Below are positions 57,563 through 64,000 of a stretch of 64,000 nt of DNA, one piece after another. The notes beneath the pieces are model-generated. The model ran no database searches. It was not told the DNA's origin and saw only the letters and a list, made by a program, of their open reading frames with translations. The stretch spans positions 1 to 64,000 of the forward strand of contig JAAVVA010000001.1 in the NCBI GenBank assembly GCA_018449715.1, in the 5' to 3' direction. Source of the DNA: Acidobacteriaceae bacterium dw_441 (lineage in GTDB: Bacteria > Acidobacteriota > Terriglobia > Terriglobales > Acidobacteriaceae). How positions within the stretch are numbered: position 1 is the stretch's first letter; every line of letters begins with the position of its first letter. Made by a program: the position numbers and the translations under genes.

Positions 57563-57863
57563 TCACCCGGCGGTTTCCACCTTCCGCGTCCGCATAATAG
57601 ACGGCGCACCTACCAGGAACCACACAGCGATCAGCGAGTCGAAGATCATGCAGCCGAGGGAAGAGGTTCGCATAAACGGCCAGATGGGATGACCTATGAG
57701 TTGATGGGGCAAGTCCCATCCTGCATGCATCAGCCAGGCAACGCCTATGAATCGGTACGACCGCAGGCCAAGGTAGACCACCGGAATCGCCAGCACTGGA
57801 TAGATCAGCTCCCAAACGCCAAAGCCTCCGCCAATATAGGCGAAGACCGCGCCTGCTGCTCAT
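57563..57863 (-). pseudogene. DUF6010-like membrane protein, N-terminally truncated
   Basis: On the - strand an open frame reads AGAVFAYIGGGFGVWELIYP, then FIGVAWLMHAGWDLPHQLIG and FMRTSSLGCMIFDSLIAVWFL, resembling the C-terminal two thirds of a DUF6010-type membrane protein. Two stop codons (TGA TGA) interrupt it upstream of 57863, where the first helices should be. The fragment lacks a ribosome-binding site at its first ATG (57796). Confidence 0.5.
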
Positions 57864-57866
57864 CAG

Positions 57867-58056
57867 ATGGTGAAGCAATATCTGGAACAAGCCTGATTTT
57901 TGACAATCCCTAACAGATGCTCACCTCACGTCACCCACTCAGACTGTCTTTGATCAACTCCCTTTAGCTAGAAGACACTTGCTGGAAGCCGGATGGCTAG
58001 ATCGTATATCCATCAAGGCCAAGACTTGCTTGATGAATCCGCATGTACGGTTCGCA
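57867..58056. other. Gene-free spacer; possible group II intron fragment
   Basis: No gene is visible. CCGCATGTACGGTTCG (58039-58054) resembles the 3' half of a group II intron domain V. AAGCCGGATGGC around 57989-58001 recalls the 5' half, but the two do not form a canonical domain V. The match is weak. Confidence 0.25.
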
Positions 58057-58959
58057 TCACCTTATAAAAAACTCGATCGGCAGAGACAACTCCATCACAT
58101 CAGGCAGGTTAGATGGGATGGAGGGAAGCGGCTGCGCCCTCAAGACAGTAGCCTGAGCTTCCTTATCGAGTAGGGAGAATCCAGAGGCGCGTTCAATCGC
58201 GGACGACAATACATGCCCCGTCCGATCCAGACGGAACCGGACGTAGACGACGCCTTCTTCACGCCGCATTCGAGAAGCGGCCGGATAGCGTCGGAATTGA
58301 CCGAGACGAGCAAGCACCTCTCCCTCCCACGTAGCCTTCGCGCCCGAAGACGCGCCTTCGGGCGCAGGAGTTGAAGGTGGGGATGCTGCCTCTGAGGCGT
58401 TCTGAGATGAAGACGGATGCCTATCTTGCTCTGATGCTGCAGGCCTTCCTCTTGGGCCTGCTAGGGCGACCCGTGCTGCCGGGGCGTTTAAAAAGGAAGG
58501 CAGCGCGGAGGTCGCCTGAGGCATTGGAGGCGCACCGATGGGCAGAAGCAGGGAAGGCTCCTGAGTTACTCTCCGAGGGAGACGTCTTTGCTGACGATTA
58601 CGCTCCGGCGATGGCTTGGGTGCAGTCTTTTCCGCGACCGCCATCGCTGGAGCTGCCGGCGCGGCCAGTGTGATCGCATTGATCGCCACACTGGCCGTTG
58701 GTGGTCTCACCTGCTGATGTAGGTGGATTGCAAATGTCATAAGGACGAGCAGATGCAGAGCAATGGCAACGATGTAGGTTGCGGAACGGCGCCGTGGTGG
58801 ACGGAGCGCGTCGAAGGCCAGCAACGCCGGGCAATACGTTGAGCCGGTGAGGCCTGCCGTCAGTTCACAACTCCTCTCAGCCCTGCTGCCACGAACTTCG
58901 TCAATGCTTCGATCCAGTAACTCAGCCACACCCTTATCCTTTTTGGGCTCCATCGACAT
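58057..58959 (-). CDS. tonB: TonB-family energy-transducing protein
   Basis: About 300 residues (ATG 58959, or 58953). A membrane anchor (YIVAIALHLLVLMTFAIHL) near residue 65 is followed by a Pro/Ala/Ser-rich periplasmic spacer and a TonB C-terminal domain (RYPAASRMRREEGVVYVRFRLD, IERASGFSLLDKEA). It overlaps the 3' end of the heme oxygenase gene by about 26 nt, so it is translated with it. A dedicated TonB for the adjacent receptor is the obvious reading. No exbB or exbD is adjacent. Confidence 0.88.
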   Translation of the reverse strand: MSMEPKKDKGVAELLDRSIDEVRGSRAERSCELTAGLTGSTYCPALLAFDALRPPRRRSATYIVAIALHLLVLMTFAIHLHQQVRPPTASVAINAITLAAPAAPAMAVAEKTAPKPSPERNRQQRRLPRRVTQEPSLLLPIGAPPMPQATSALPSFLNAPAARVALAGPRGRPAASEQDRHPSSSQNASEAASPPSTPAPEGASSGAKATWEGEVLARLGQFRRYPAASRMRREEGVVYVRFRLDRTGHVLSSAIERASGFSLLDKEAQATVLRAQPLPSIPSNLPDVMELSLPIEFFIR

Positions 58960-59545
58960 ATTGCCGTGTGAGAGCGGCAGCGTGGTCGAATGCCGCCAAC
59001 GCTCCAACGGTTGCACGAGCCTTTTCCTCATCGTTGAAAGGCTGCGTAGAGATTGTCTGCGCGAAGATACGCCAGGCAGTTCCCGGGCCTTCAGCGGGGC
59101 CTGCGAGATGGCGGGCGCCGAAGCAGTCGCTCAGCCCAAACGCGGAGGCGCGACGAAACAGGCTGGCAGCGCCCAATCGCGAGCCCTCTAAAACAAAGAG
59201 CCATCCGACGTTGGACGCCAGGTCGGGAAGCGGAAGAGCGGGAGTGTCCTCTTCGCTCTGCGGAAGCGTAAGACCGAGATCAGCCATATCCTGCTCGACG
59301 AGATGGAGGCGAGAGCGGGACTCCAGATCAGGTAGGAGCTCTTTCAGCGAGGCATCATGATAGAGCGGTTCGAGATCCCGCTGCAGGCAATACTGCATTA
59401 TGAGGAGACGGCTATAGCTCTCGCGGTCCGAGAAAAGATCGCTGGCCATGATTAAGTTGTCCAACTTCTCGTGTGCGGGCAGGGTCGCCGTCCGCATCTG
59501 AGAGATGATATCTATGGTTTGTGTGGCATCGAGTGCGGTGGTCAT
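58934..59545 (-). CDS. Biliverdin-producing heme oxygenase
   Basis: A 203-residue heme oxygenase, which opens heme to biliverdin, CO and Fe2+. The proximal His is in ATLPAHEKLDNLIM. The distal helix region has LFVLEGSRLGAASLFRRA with its conserved Gly, and the fold length is normal. ATG 59545 has TGGAGATCTA upstream; a longer frame to 59596 overlaps the receptor end and is not preferred. It lies 31 nt after the receptor stop. Confidence 0.9.
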   Translation of the reverse strand: MTTALDATQTIDIISQMRTATLPAHEKLDNLIMASDLFSDRESYSRLLIMQYCLQRDLEPLYHDASLKELLPDLESRSRLHLVEQDMADLGLTLPQSEEDTPALPLPDLASNVGWLFVLEGSRLGAASLFRRASAFGLSDCFGARHLAGPAEGPGTAWRIFAQTISTQPFNDEEKARATVGALAAFDHAAALTRQYVDGAQKG

Positions 59546-59576
59546 TAGATCTCCATTCAAAAGGGTTTGCAAAGAG

Positions 59577-62210
59577 TTAAAACTTGAACGTCGCATTCAG
59601 GCGAACAATGCGTCCCGGCGAGGGCAAAAAGGCGATGGAAAGAGGGTCGAGATAATAGCGGTTGCCAAGGTTTTCGGCGCTTGCACCAAGATCGAAGTGA
59701 TTCACCACTTTGTACGAGGCATAAGCATTCATGATGATGGCCTTGGGCCACGAGGCCGGGGGAACGTAGGGATGATTCGGATCGGCATTCGATGCGGCCT
59801 GGATGGGCGCGCGGTCGCTCCAGTAATTGATGGTGAACCCTGCCGTCAGCGCATCGTGCAGCAGGCTTGTACCGATGGTTCCGTTGCCTGCGTAGGAGGG
59901 AGGCACGTAGCCGCCGCCGTAGTCGTTACTCAGCGCGGCCCCTGAGCAGGGTTGGCCCTTCATGCAGTAGGTGATGTAGGTGTACTTGGTGTAGCCGCCC
60001 TGCACGAACAGTTGCGGAATTCCATACGTGCCCTGTAATTCAACTCCTCGATATTCCGCCTTGTCCAGGTTGATCCAACTGTACGGAAGTGTCCCGTTTC
60101 CTTGAAGACTCTCTCGTCCGATGTAGTTACCGTACCGGTTCGAAAAGTATGCAACCTTCAACTGCGCACGGTCTTTCACGGTCAGGAGATTGGAGCGGTT
60201 CACGTTCCCGCCCACTTCAAAGTTGTCGGAGGTCTCCGGCTTCAAGTCGGGATTGGGGAGAACGAGCGTGGTGAACTGCCAGTATGCTTCGCGCAAGGCA
60301 GGGGGACGCCAGCCGCGCGCATACGTGCCAAAGAACTGGATGCCTTGCCACGGCTCTGCGGTGAGGGCGACAGTGGGATTCACGCGATTGCCGCTTTTCT
60401 CGGGAAGAGAAGCATAGTAGGCATGTCCGTTCTCGTGATAGCGGTCGACGCGGAAACTTCCGTCGAAGATGAGCCACGGCCTGATCCGGTAGTTGGCCTG
60501 GGCAAACAGACTTCCGACGTAGCGCTTTCCTGAAGGGTCGCCAATCGGATACGAAGTATTCGATTGAGTCACGATCGGAACCTGTCCGGTTGCGTTCTCC
60601 TGCGAGAAGGAGGCACCGTACTTCAGATTGAGTTGCCCGAACTTTGTTCGCAGGTCTGAAGTGTTCCATATCTCGGTTCCCACCGAGACGACCGGGTAGT
60701 TCAGGTTGTAGTCGACCGTCGATCCGGTACTTTGATACTGCGGGCTGTGATGGGTCTGCAGGCGTGTACTCCAAAGATTGGTACGGAGATGGATGAGATG
60801 GCTGTTCTCCGGGAAGTACCCGTACCGGATAGAACCGGTATGCGTTCTGGTGACGGCAAGATCTCCCTGTACTGTCGGCAAAAGGCCGCTGTAGATCAGG
60901 AAGTAGTCATTCAACTCACCATGCTTGTCGTAGTAGTTCATGTAGCCCAGTTCAAGCGAATGTCCGTTGCCGAACTGCGTCCTCACCTTCGCCATCGCGG
61001 AGAGCTCATCCTGTGACGTATTGAAGGTTTCGGTATTGGGAGGGATTGAGGAGTAGATAGTTCCCATGCCCGTGCCGGCAGGGCCAGGAGAGGTTCCTAT
61101 CCAGGACTGGGGCAGCCGATCTCCAGCGAAGTAGTTTCCTGTTTTCCGCCGGGCCACACCTATGATGATGTTGTAGCGGTCCAGGATCGCTCCAGCCGTC
61201 CCGCTCCAGCGAAATCCATCGCCATTGAATGCAGAAGGATTGCCAATGCGGGGGAACTGCGCCTCCAACTGTGGTTCCTTCGAGCCGTTTGCGATTCCTC
61301 CGTGTAGCTGGATTCCGTACTTGCGCCCCTCTGAAACAACGTCGGTCGCATCAAGCGTTCGCATGTTGACCACACCACCCATCGCTCCTGCGCCGAACTG
61401 TCCGCCGCTCGGCCCCTTGGAGATGTCCACGCCGCTGATGAAGTCCGGGTCGATATACACGCTGCTGGTGTTGCCGTGATAGCCGATGTACTGCGAGTTC
61501 GTCTGTTGCGTCCCGTCCACCAGAACATTGACGCGGTTCATTCCCTGCAGGCCACGGATGTTGATATTGAGTCCCGAGCTGTTGCGGTTGCCCGCCGAGA
61601 CAACTCCGGTTGCATTCTTGAAGATGTCACCAATCGTAGTCGGTGGGACGCGGTTGATCTGTTCTTGCGAGACCTCTCCAGTTGAGCCCGGAGTCGTGTA
61701 CACCTTGTGTTCCGCCGCGCGATTCAAGCTCCGATTGCCATATTGATCCACGTCTCCAAAGAACCCGCCGGCCCCAGAACCTTCGCCTTCCCCAACGCCC
61801 TGCACGCGCAAGGGGCCGAGTTGCGTGACTCCGGCTGCTGTTTGGGGGGCTTCTTCCAACCGTGCAGTGTGGGGGCCGGTGAACCGGAAGGTCAAACCGG
61901 TACCTGCAAGCAGCTTACTCAACGCCTGGGATACGGACATAGAGCCGTCGATGGCTGAGGAAGACGCGCCCGAAGGAAACGGCTTCCCATACAGCAGGTC
62001 CACGCCGCTCTTCCGCGTATAGGCGGTGAGCGCCAAACCTAGCGGCTGCGCCGGAATATGAAACTCCTCGATCTGCGGAGAGGCAAGATTCTGGGAGTGG
62101 CAGATCGCCGCCCCGCAAATCAGCAGTAACACCACGGCGCATTTCAATATCGCCAGCCAAATGAAGATCTTCTTGTATCGCTGCACAGCACCCCTCGGGT
62201 CCTTGATCAT
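59577..62210 (-). CDS. TonB-dependent heme/hemoglobin-type receptor with STN domain
   Basis: An 877-residue outer-membrane receptor. After the signal segment an STN (secretin/TonB N-terminal) domain (about 38-115; EFHIPAQPLGLALTAYTRKSG, SMSVSQALSKLLAGTG) indicates cell-surface signalling to a FecR. The plug has DIFKNATGVVSAGNRNSSG and GQFGAGAMGGVVNMRTL. The barrel contains the NPDL motif of heme receptors (LPNPDLKPETSDNFEVGG) and ends NATFKF. Promoter P1 lies just upstream. No strong Shine-Dalgarno is seen before ATG 62210. Confidence 0.93.
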   Translation of the reverse strand: MIKDPRGAVQRYKKIFIWLAILKCAVVLLLICGAAICHSQNLASPQIEEFHIPAQPLGLALTAYTRKSGVDLLYGKPFPSGASSSAIDGSMSVSQALSKLLAGTGLTFRFTGPHTARLEEAPQTAAGVTQLGPLRVQGVGEGEGSGAGGFFGDVDQYGNRSLNRAAEHKVYTTPGSTGEVSQEQINRVPPTTIGDIFKNATGVVSAGNRNSSGLNINIRGLQGMNRVNVLVDGTQQTNSQYIGYHGNTSSVYIDPDFISGVDISKGPSGGQFGAGAMGGVVNMRTLDATDVVSEGRKYGIQLHGGIANGSKEPQLEAQFPRIGNPSAFNGDGFRWSGTAGAILDRYNIIIGVARRKTGNYFAGDRLPQSWIGTSPGPAGTGMGTIYSSIPPNTETFNTSQDELSAMAKVRTQFGNGHSLELGYMNYYDKHGELNDYFLIYSGLLPTVQGDLAVTRTHTGSIRYGYFPENSHLIHLRTNLWSTRLQTHHSPQYQSTGSTVDYNLNYPVVSVGTEIWNTSDLRTKFGQLNLKYGASFSQENATGQVPIVTQSNTSYPIGDPSGKRYVGSLFAQANYRIRPWLIFDGSFRVDRYHENGHAYYASLPEKSGNRVNPTVALTAEPWQGIQFFGTYARGWRPPALREAYWQFTTLVLPNPDLKPETSDNFEVGGNVNRSNLLTVKDRAQLKVAYFSNRYGNYIGRESLQGNGTLPYSWINLDKAEYRGVELQGTYGIPQLFVQGGYTKYTYITYCMKGQPCSGAALSNDYGGGYVPPSYAGNGTIGTSLLHDALTAGFTINYWSDRAPIQAASNADPNHPYVPPASWPKAIIMNAYASYKVVNHFDLGASAENLGNRYYLDPLSIAFLPSPGRIVRLNATFKF

Positions 62211-62226
62211 GAGGGAGTCGTTTGTG

Positions 62227-62299
62227 CGAATGCCCTCTGCTGGTGAAGACAGAGGGCAAGTCGATTTGTCAGGGTGAGTCCGGAATTTTTTTAAGAATG
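62227..62299 (-). promoter_or_regulatory. ECF-type promoter P1 of the heme receptor
   Basis: On the - strand CACCCTGACAAA (62276-62265), 13 nt, then TGTCTTC (62251-62245). The flanking block, from an A7 tract upstream to CAGAGGGCATTCG downstream, is shared with P2. The -10-like GTC and spacing of about 17 nt from CCTGAC are typical of extracytoplasmic-function sigma promoters. Confidence 0.65.
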
Positions 62300-62304
62300 C
62301 CGAT

Positions 62305-63327
62305 CTAGGCCGGATAGATGACTGTCAGTAGGGGAGTGATCTCGACCGTCTTGACGGGGAGGATAGAGGGCAAGTCCTGTAATCCCTCCGATATATGAGC
62401 AAGGTTGATCAGCATCGTGAGAGGCAGAGGCGCGAGCTTTGCATCTGCTAGAAGAGTCTTTCCAGTTCTCCACTGGTTGAGAGTATGGAGAGCCTCGCTT
62501 AGTGGGACGGAGATAAACTCGAGCCGTCCGGAGCGCCAGGCCAGCAATGGCGCGGCAAGAGGTTCGATCTTTCCTTGTCCCCACTTGTCATAATGAACGA
62601 CCTGCCCAGCTTCTATCTCCAACTGCGAATGGCCCGACACAACGCGGACCGCGTGTTCCGTGACAGCCAGCCGGGCCGCATCCTTCATGGTCGCCACACT
62701 GAACTCCGTACCCAGTGCGGTCGCCTCTCCCGCTTTTGACTCGACGATGAAGGGACGGGCCAGGCTATCCCTCGCAACCTTGAAATATGCCTCACCTTCA
62801 TATAAGTGAACTCTGCGTTCGTGTCCGTTGAAAGTCGGAGAGAGGGCCGTCTTTGTTGACAGCTCTACGCTGGAGCCATCCGGCAGATTGACGGTCCGTC
62901 GCTCTCCAATGCCTGTCCGATATTGAGCGGTTGGAAACCGGTCCACGAAATACATCAAGCCACTCGTGGCAGTTAGCCCTGCTGCCCCGGCTATCGCAGC
63001 CTTACGAACGAACTGGCGCCGCGTATAGCGACGATATACCTGCTGCGTTGCTGGCGCCTCAAGACTGACTTCCCAGAGACGCTTCACTTCGGCATAAGTC
63101 TCCTGATGACGCACGTCGCTCCGGAGCCAATCATCGAACCTTGCATGAAGCTCCTGGGCGTCAGGCTCACCCTTTAATTGGACGAACCACTGCATCGCTT
63201 CCGCCTGGAGCGGATCCATTTGCTCAAGAAGCTCTTCCGTCGTCGGCAATGTCTTGCCGGGCCGTTGTTCCATCGTCCGTTGCTCGTTCTCTCTCAATTC
63301 TTCTCGCCTTTGCGCAGGAAAATCCAA
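62305..63327 (-). CDS. fecR: FecR-family anti-sigma/signal transducer
   Basis: A 340-residue FecR. The N-terminal DUF4880 segment (about 40-90; AMQWFVQLKGEPDAQELHARF, DWLRSDVRHQETYAEVKRLW) faces the cytoplasm and binds the sigma factor. A membrane helix (KAAIAGAAGLTATSGLMYFV) follows, then the periplasmic FecR domain (GERRTVNLPDGSSVELSTKT, LYEGEAYFKVARDS). AGGAGG lies 10 nt before TTG 63327; ATG 63273 would shorten it by 18 residues. A sigma gene is usually upstream of fecR; none is found here. Confidence 0.9.
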   Translation of the reverse strand: MDFPAQRREELRENEQRTMEQRPGKTLPTTEELLEQMDPLQAEAMQWFVQLKGEPDAQELHARFDDWLRSDVRHQETYAEVKRLWEVSLEAPATQQVYRRYTRRQFVRKAAIAGAAGLTATSGLMYFVDRFPTAQYRTGIGERRTVNLPDGSSVELSTKTALSPTFNGHERRVHLYEGEAYFKVARDSLARPFIVESKAGEATALGTEFSVATMKDAARLAVTEHAVRVVSGHSQLEIEAGQVVHYDKWGQGKIEPLAAPLLAWRSGRLEFISVPLSEALHTLNQWRTGKTLLADAKLAPLPLTMLINLAHISEGLQDLPSILPVKTVEITPLLTVIYPA

Positions 63328-63349
63328 TGCTGGACGACCTCCTATATGA

Positions 63350-63381
63350 GAAGACTGCCCGTCATCGACTTTGTCAGGGTG
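63350..63381 (-). promoter_or_regulatory. ECF-type promoter P3 of fecR
   Basis: On the - strand CACCCTGACAAA (63381-63370), 13 nt, then AGTCTTC (63356-63350). Transcription would start about 15 nt before the fecR TTG. It is divergent from P2, with 34 nt between the two -35 boxes. Confidence 0.65.
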
Positions 63382-63391
63382 CCTCCAAAAA

Positions 63392-63465
63392 CACTCTCAA
63401 AAAAATCTCGATGTTCACCCTGACAAACCCCGCAAAACCCTGTCTTCCCCATCAGAGGGCATTCG
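63392..63465 (+). promoter_or_regulatory. ECF-type promoter P2 of the NHL-repeat gene
   Basis: On the + strand CACCCTGACAAA (63416-63427), 13 nt, then TGTCTTC (63441-63447). From CACTCTCAAAAAAA upstream to CAGAGGGCATTCG downstream (63453-63465) it matches P1 at about two thirds or more of positions. It lies 66 nt before the NHL gene start. Confidence 0.65.
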
Positions 63466-63513
63466 TGATCGAACTGCCCACTCCAAGAAATACCACCTGA
63501 AGGGGCACGCCGG

Positions 63514-64000
63514 ATGTTTCAACTCAATTTCGTTATGCGCCACATGCGCAGTGTATTGCTGATCTGCCTGCTCAGCGGTTTTGCTCATGCACAGGGCACT
63601 CAACCTGTGGCAACGCTGACTCCTGGCATCATCTCCACATACGCCGGCAGTGGAGACGCATCCAATTCCGGCGACGGTGGCCCCGCCACAAGCGCAGGTA
63701 TTGGCGGCCTCTTAAATCTCGCTGTCGACAAACAGAACAATCTCTACCTCGCCATCAATAGCAATTCCGCAGCCGGCGTCGCCTATGTGAGCAAAATCGA
63801 CCCGAAGACGGGCGTTATTACCACCATCGCAGGGAATGCTACCCCTGATCTATCGGGCGATGGTGGCCCGGCGATCGACGCAGGCCTCGGTAGCCTCGGT
63901 GCGATGACGACCGATGCTGCGGGTAACCTTTACCTCACCAGCTACGATACTGTTACGCAAGCTAACGAGATTCGTAAGATCGATCACGTAACGGGCATTA
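63514..64000 (+). CDS. Exported NHL-repeat protein (truncated by window end)
   Basis: The first 162 residues of a gene that runs past the window. It has a signal peptide (RSVLLICLLSGFAHAQ, from the third Met) and NHL/beta-propeller-type repeats: IISTYAGSGDASNSGDGGPA, LNLAVDKQNNLYLAI, KIDPKTGVITTIAGN and LSGDGGPAIDAG. GAAGGGGCACGCC precedes the ATG. Promoter P2 places it in the same regulon as fecR and the heme receptor. Such propellers may bind ligands or other surface proteins; the function is unknown. Confidence 0.82.
   Translation, partial: MFQLNFVMRHMRSVLLICLLSGFAHAQGTQPVATLTPGIISTYAGSGDASNSGDGGPATSAGIGGLLNLAVDKQNNLYLAINSNSAAGVAYVSKIDPKTGVITTIAGNATPDLSGDGGPAIDAGLGSLGAMTTDAAGNLYLTSYDTVTQANEIRKIDHVTGI

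Larger units (their letters stand above)
54518..64000. mobile_element. Putative tRNA-Leu-integrated genomic island (one end)
   Basis: The left end is defined by the tRNA fragment. To the right lie a clustered set of GAGAAA motifs, a frameshifted TetR gene, small isolated genes, a broken DUF6010-like gene and a heme-uptake cluster, with less uniform codon use than the chromosome on the left. No integrase and no intact tRNA-Leu are visible, so the other end must be beyond 64000. Whether the heme cluster belongs to the island is uncertain. Confidence 0.5.

Noticed and set aside
57438-57890. 150-codon - strand frame overlapping the DUF6010-like fragment
   Set aside because: Wrong frame; its translation is Arg-rich without membrane segments, whereas the overlapping frame shows family-like helices.

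Overview
This is a 64 kb GC-rich chromosomal stretch from a free-living bacterium, most likely an Acidobacteriota of the Acidobacteriaceae type (Granulicella/Terriglobus/Edaphobacter-like). The assignment is inferred from the very large TonB-dependent receptor with an N-terminal carboxypeptidase-regulatory-like domain, the YVTN/phosphoesterase and PQQ-dehydrogenase proteins, and the gene order. No rRNA gene is present, so genus cannot be fixed from the sequence.

Region 1 (1-18320, all +) is an essentially complete S10-spc-alpha ribosomal supercluster: rpsJ, rplCDWB, rpsS, rplV, rpsC, rplP, rpmC, rpsQ, rplNXE, rpsZ (zinc type), rpsH, rplFR, rpsE, rpmD, rplO, secY, adk, map, infA, rpmJ, rpsMKD, rpoA, rplQ. 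It closes with a strong intrinsic terminator. Spacers often hold long perfect GC-rich hairpins without T-tracts and an AGCT-rich short motif. L22 has a histone-like Lys/Ala tail, L17 a charged tail and RpoA an acidic tail.

Region 2 (18360-27025) is mixed: an ArsR regulator, a DUF6677-like membrane protein coupled to a 58-residue membrane protein, an M24 peptidase, a BON-domain protein, a frameshifted secreted-protein gene, a beta-propeller/phosphoesterase protein, a GlxA-type regulator and an HD-domain hydrolase.

Region 3 (27046-34640) holds infB, nusA and rimP on the - strand behind a structured leader with a candidate attenuator, and divergent guaB. The usual downstream partners (DUF503, rbfA, nrnA) lie about 18 kb away (47.0-48.8 kb) on the same strand.

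Region 4 (35187-44062, +) carries gamma-glutamyltransferase, an Oar-like TonB-dependent receptor, and a three-gene periplasmic oxidation operon (di-heme cytochrome c, SMP-30/gluconolactonase, PQQ dehydrogenase) with stop/start overlaps.

Region 5 (44075-54495, -) carries a GNAT protein, two GT39-like membrane glycosyltransferases, NrnA, RbfA, DUF503, an outer-membrane barrel, an NfeD-type membrane protease, a TPR protein and a DUF3467 protein.

Region 6 (54518 to the end) looks like an integrated island. It begins at a 60-nt 3' fragment of a tRNA-Leu(TAG) gene whose 5' half is missing, as at the displaced end of a tRNA-targeting integration. Beyond it are GAGAAA/TTTCTC half-sites, a broken TetR gene, an esterase/TetR divergent pair, a DUF6010-like remnant, and then a heme-acquisition operon: fecR, an STN-containing heme-type TonB receptor, heme oxygenase and a dedicated TonB. 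The fecR, receptor and divergent NHL-repeat genes share one promoter architecture, CACCCTGACAAA-N13-(T/A)GTCTTC, with identical spacing. This is best read as a small ECF-sigma regulon whose sigma factor is not in the window, and is the most interesting unannotated signal found here.
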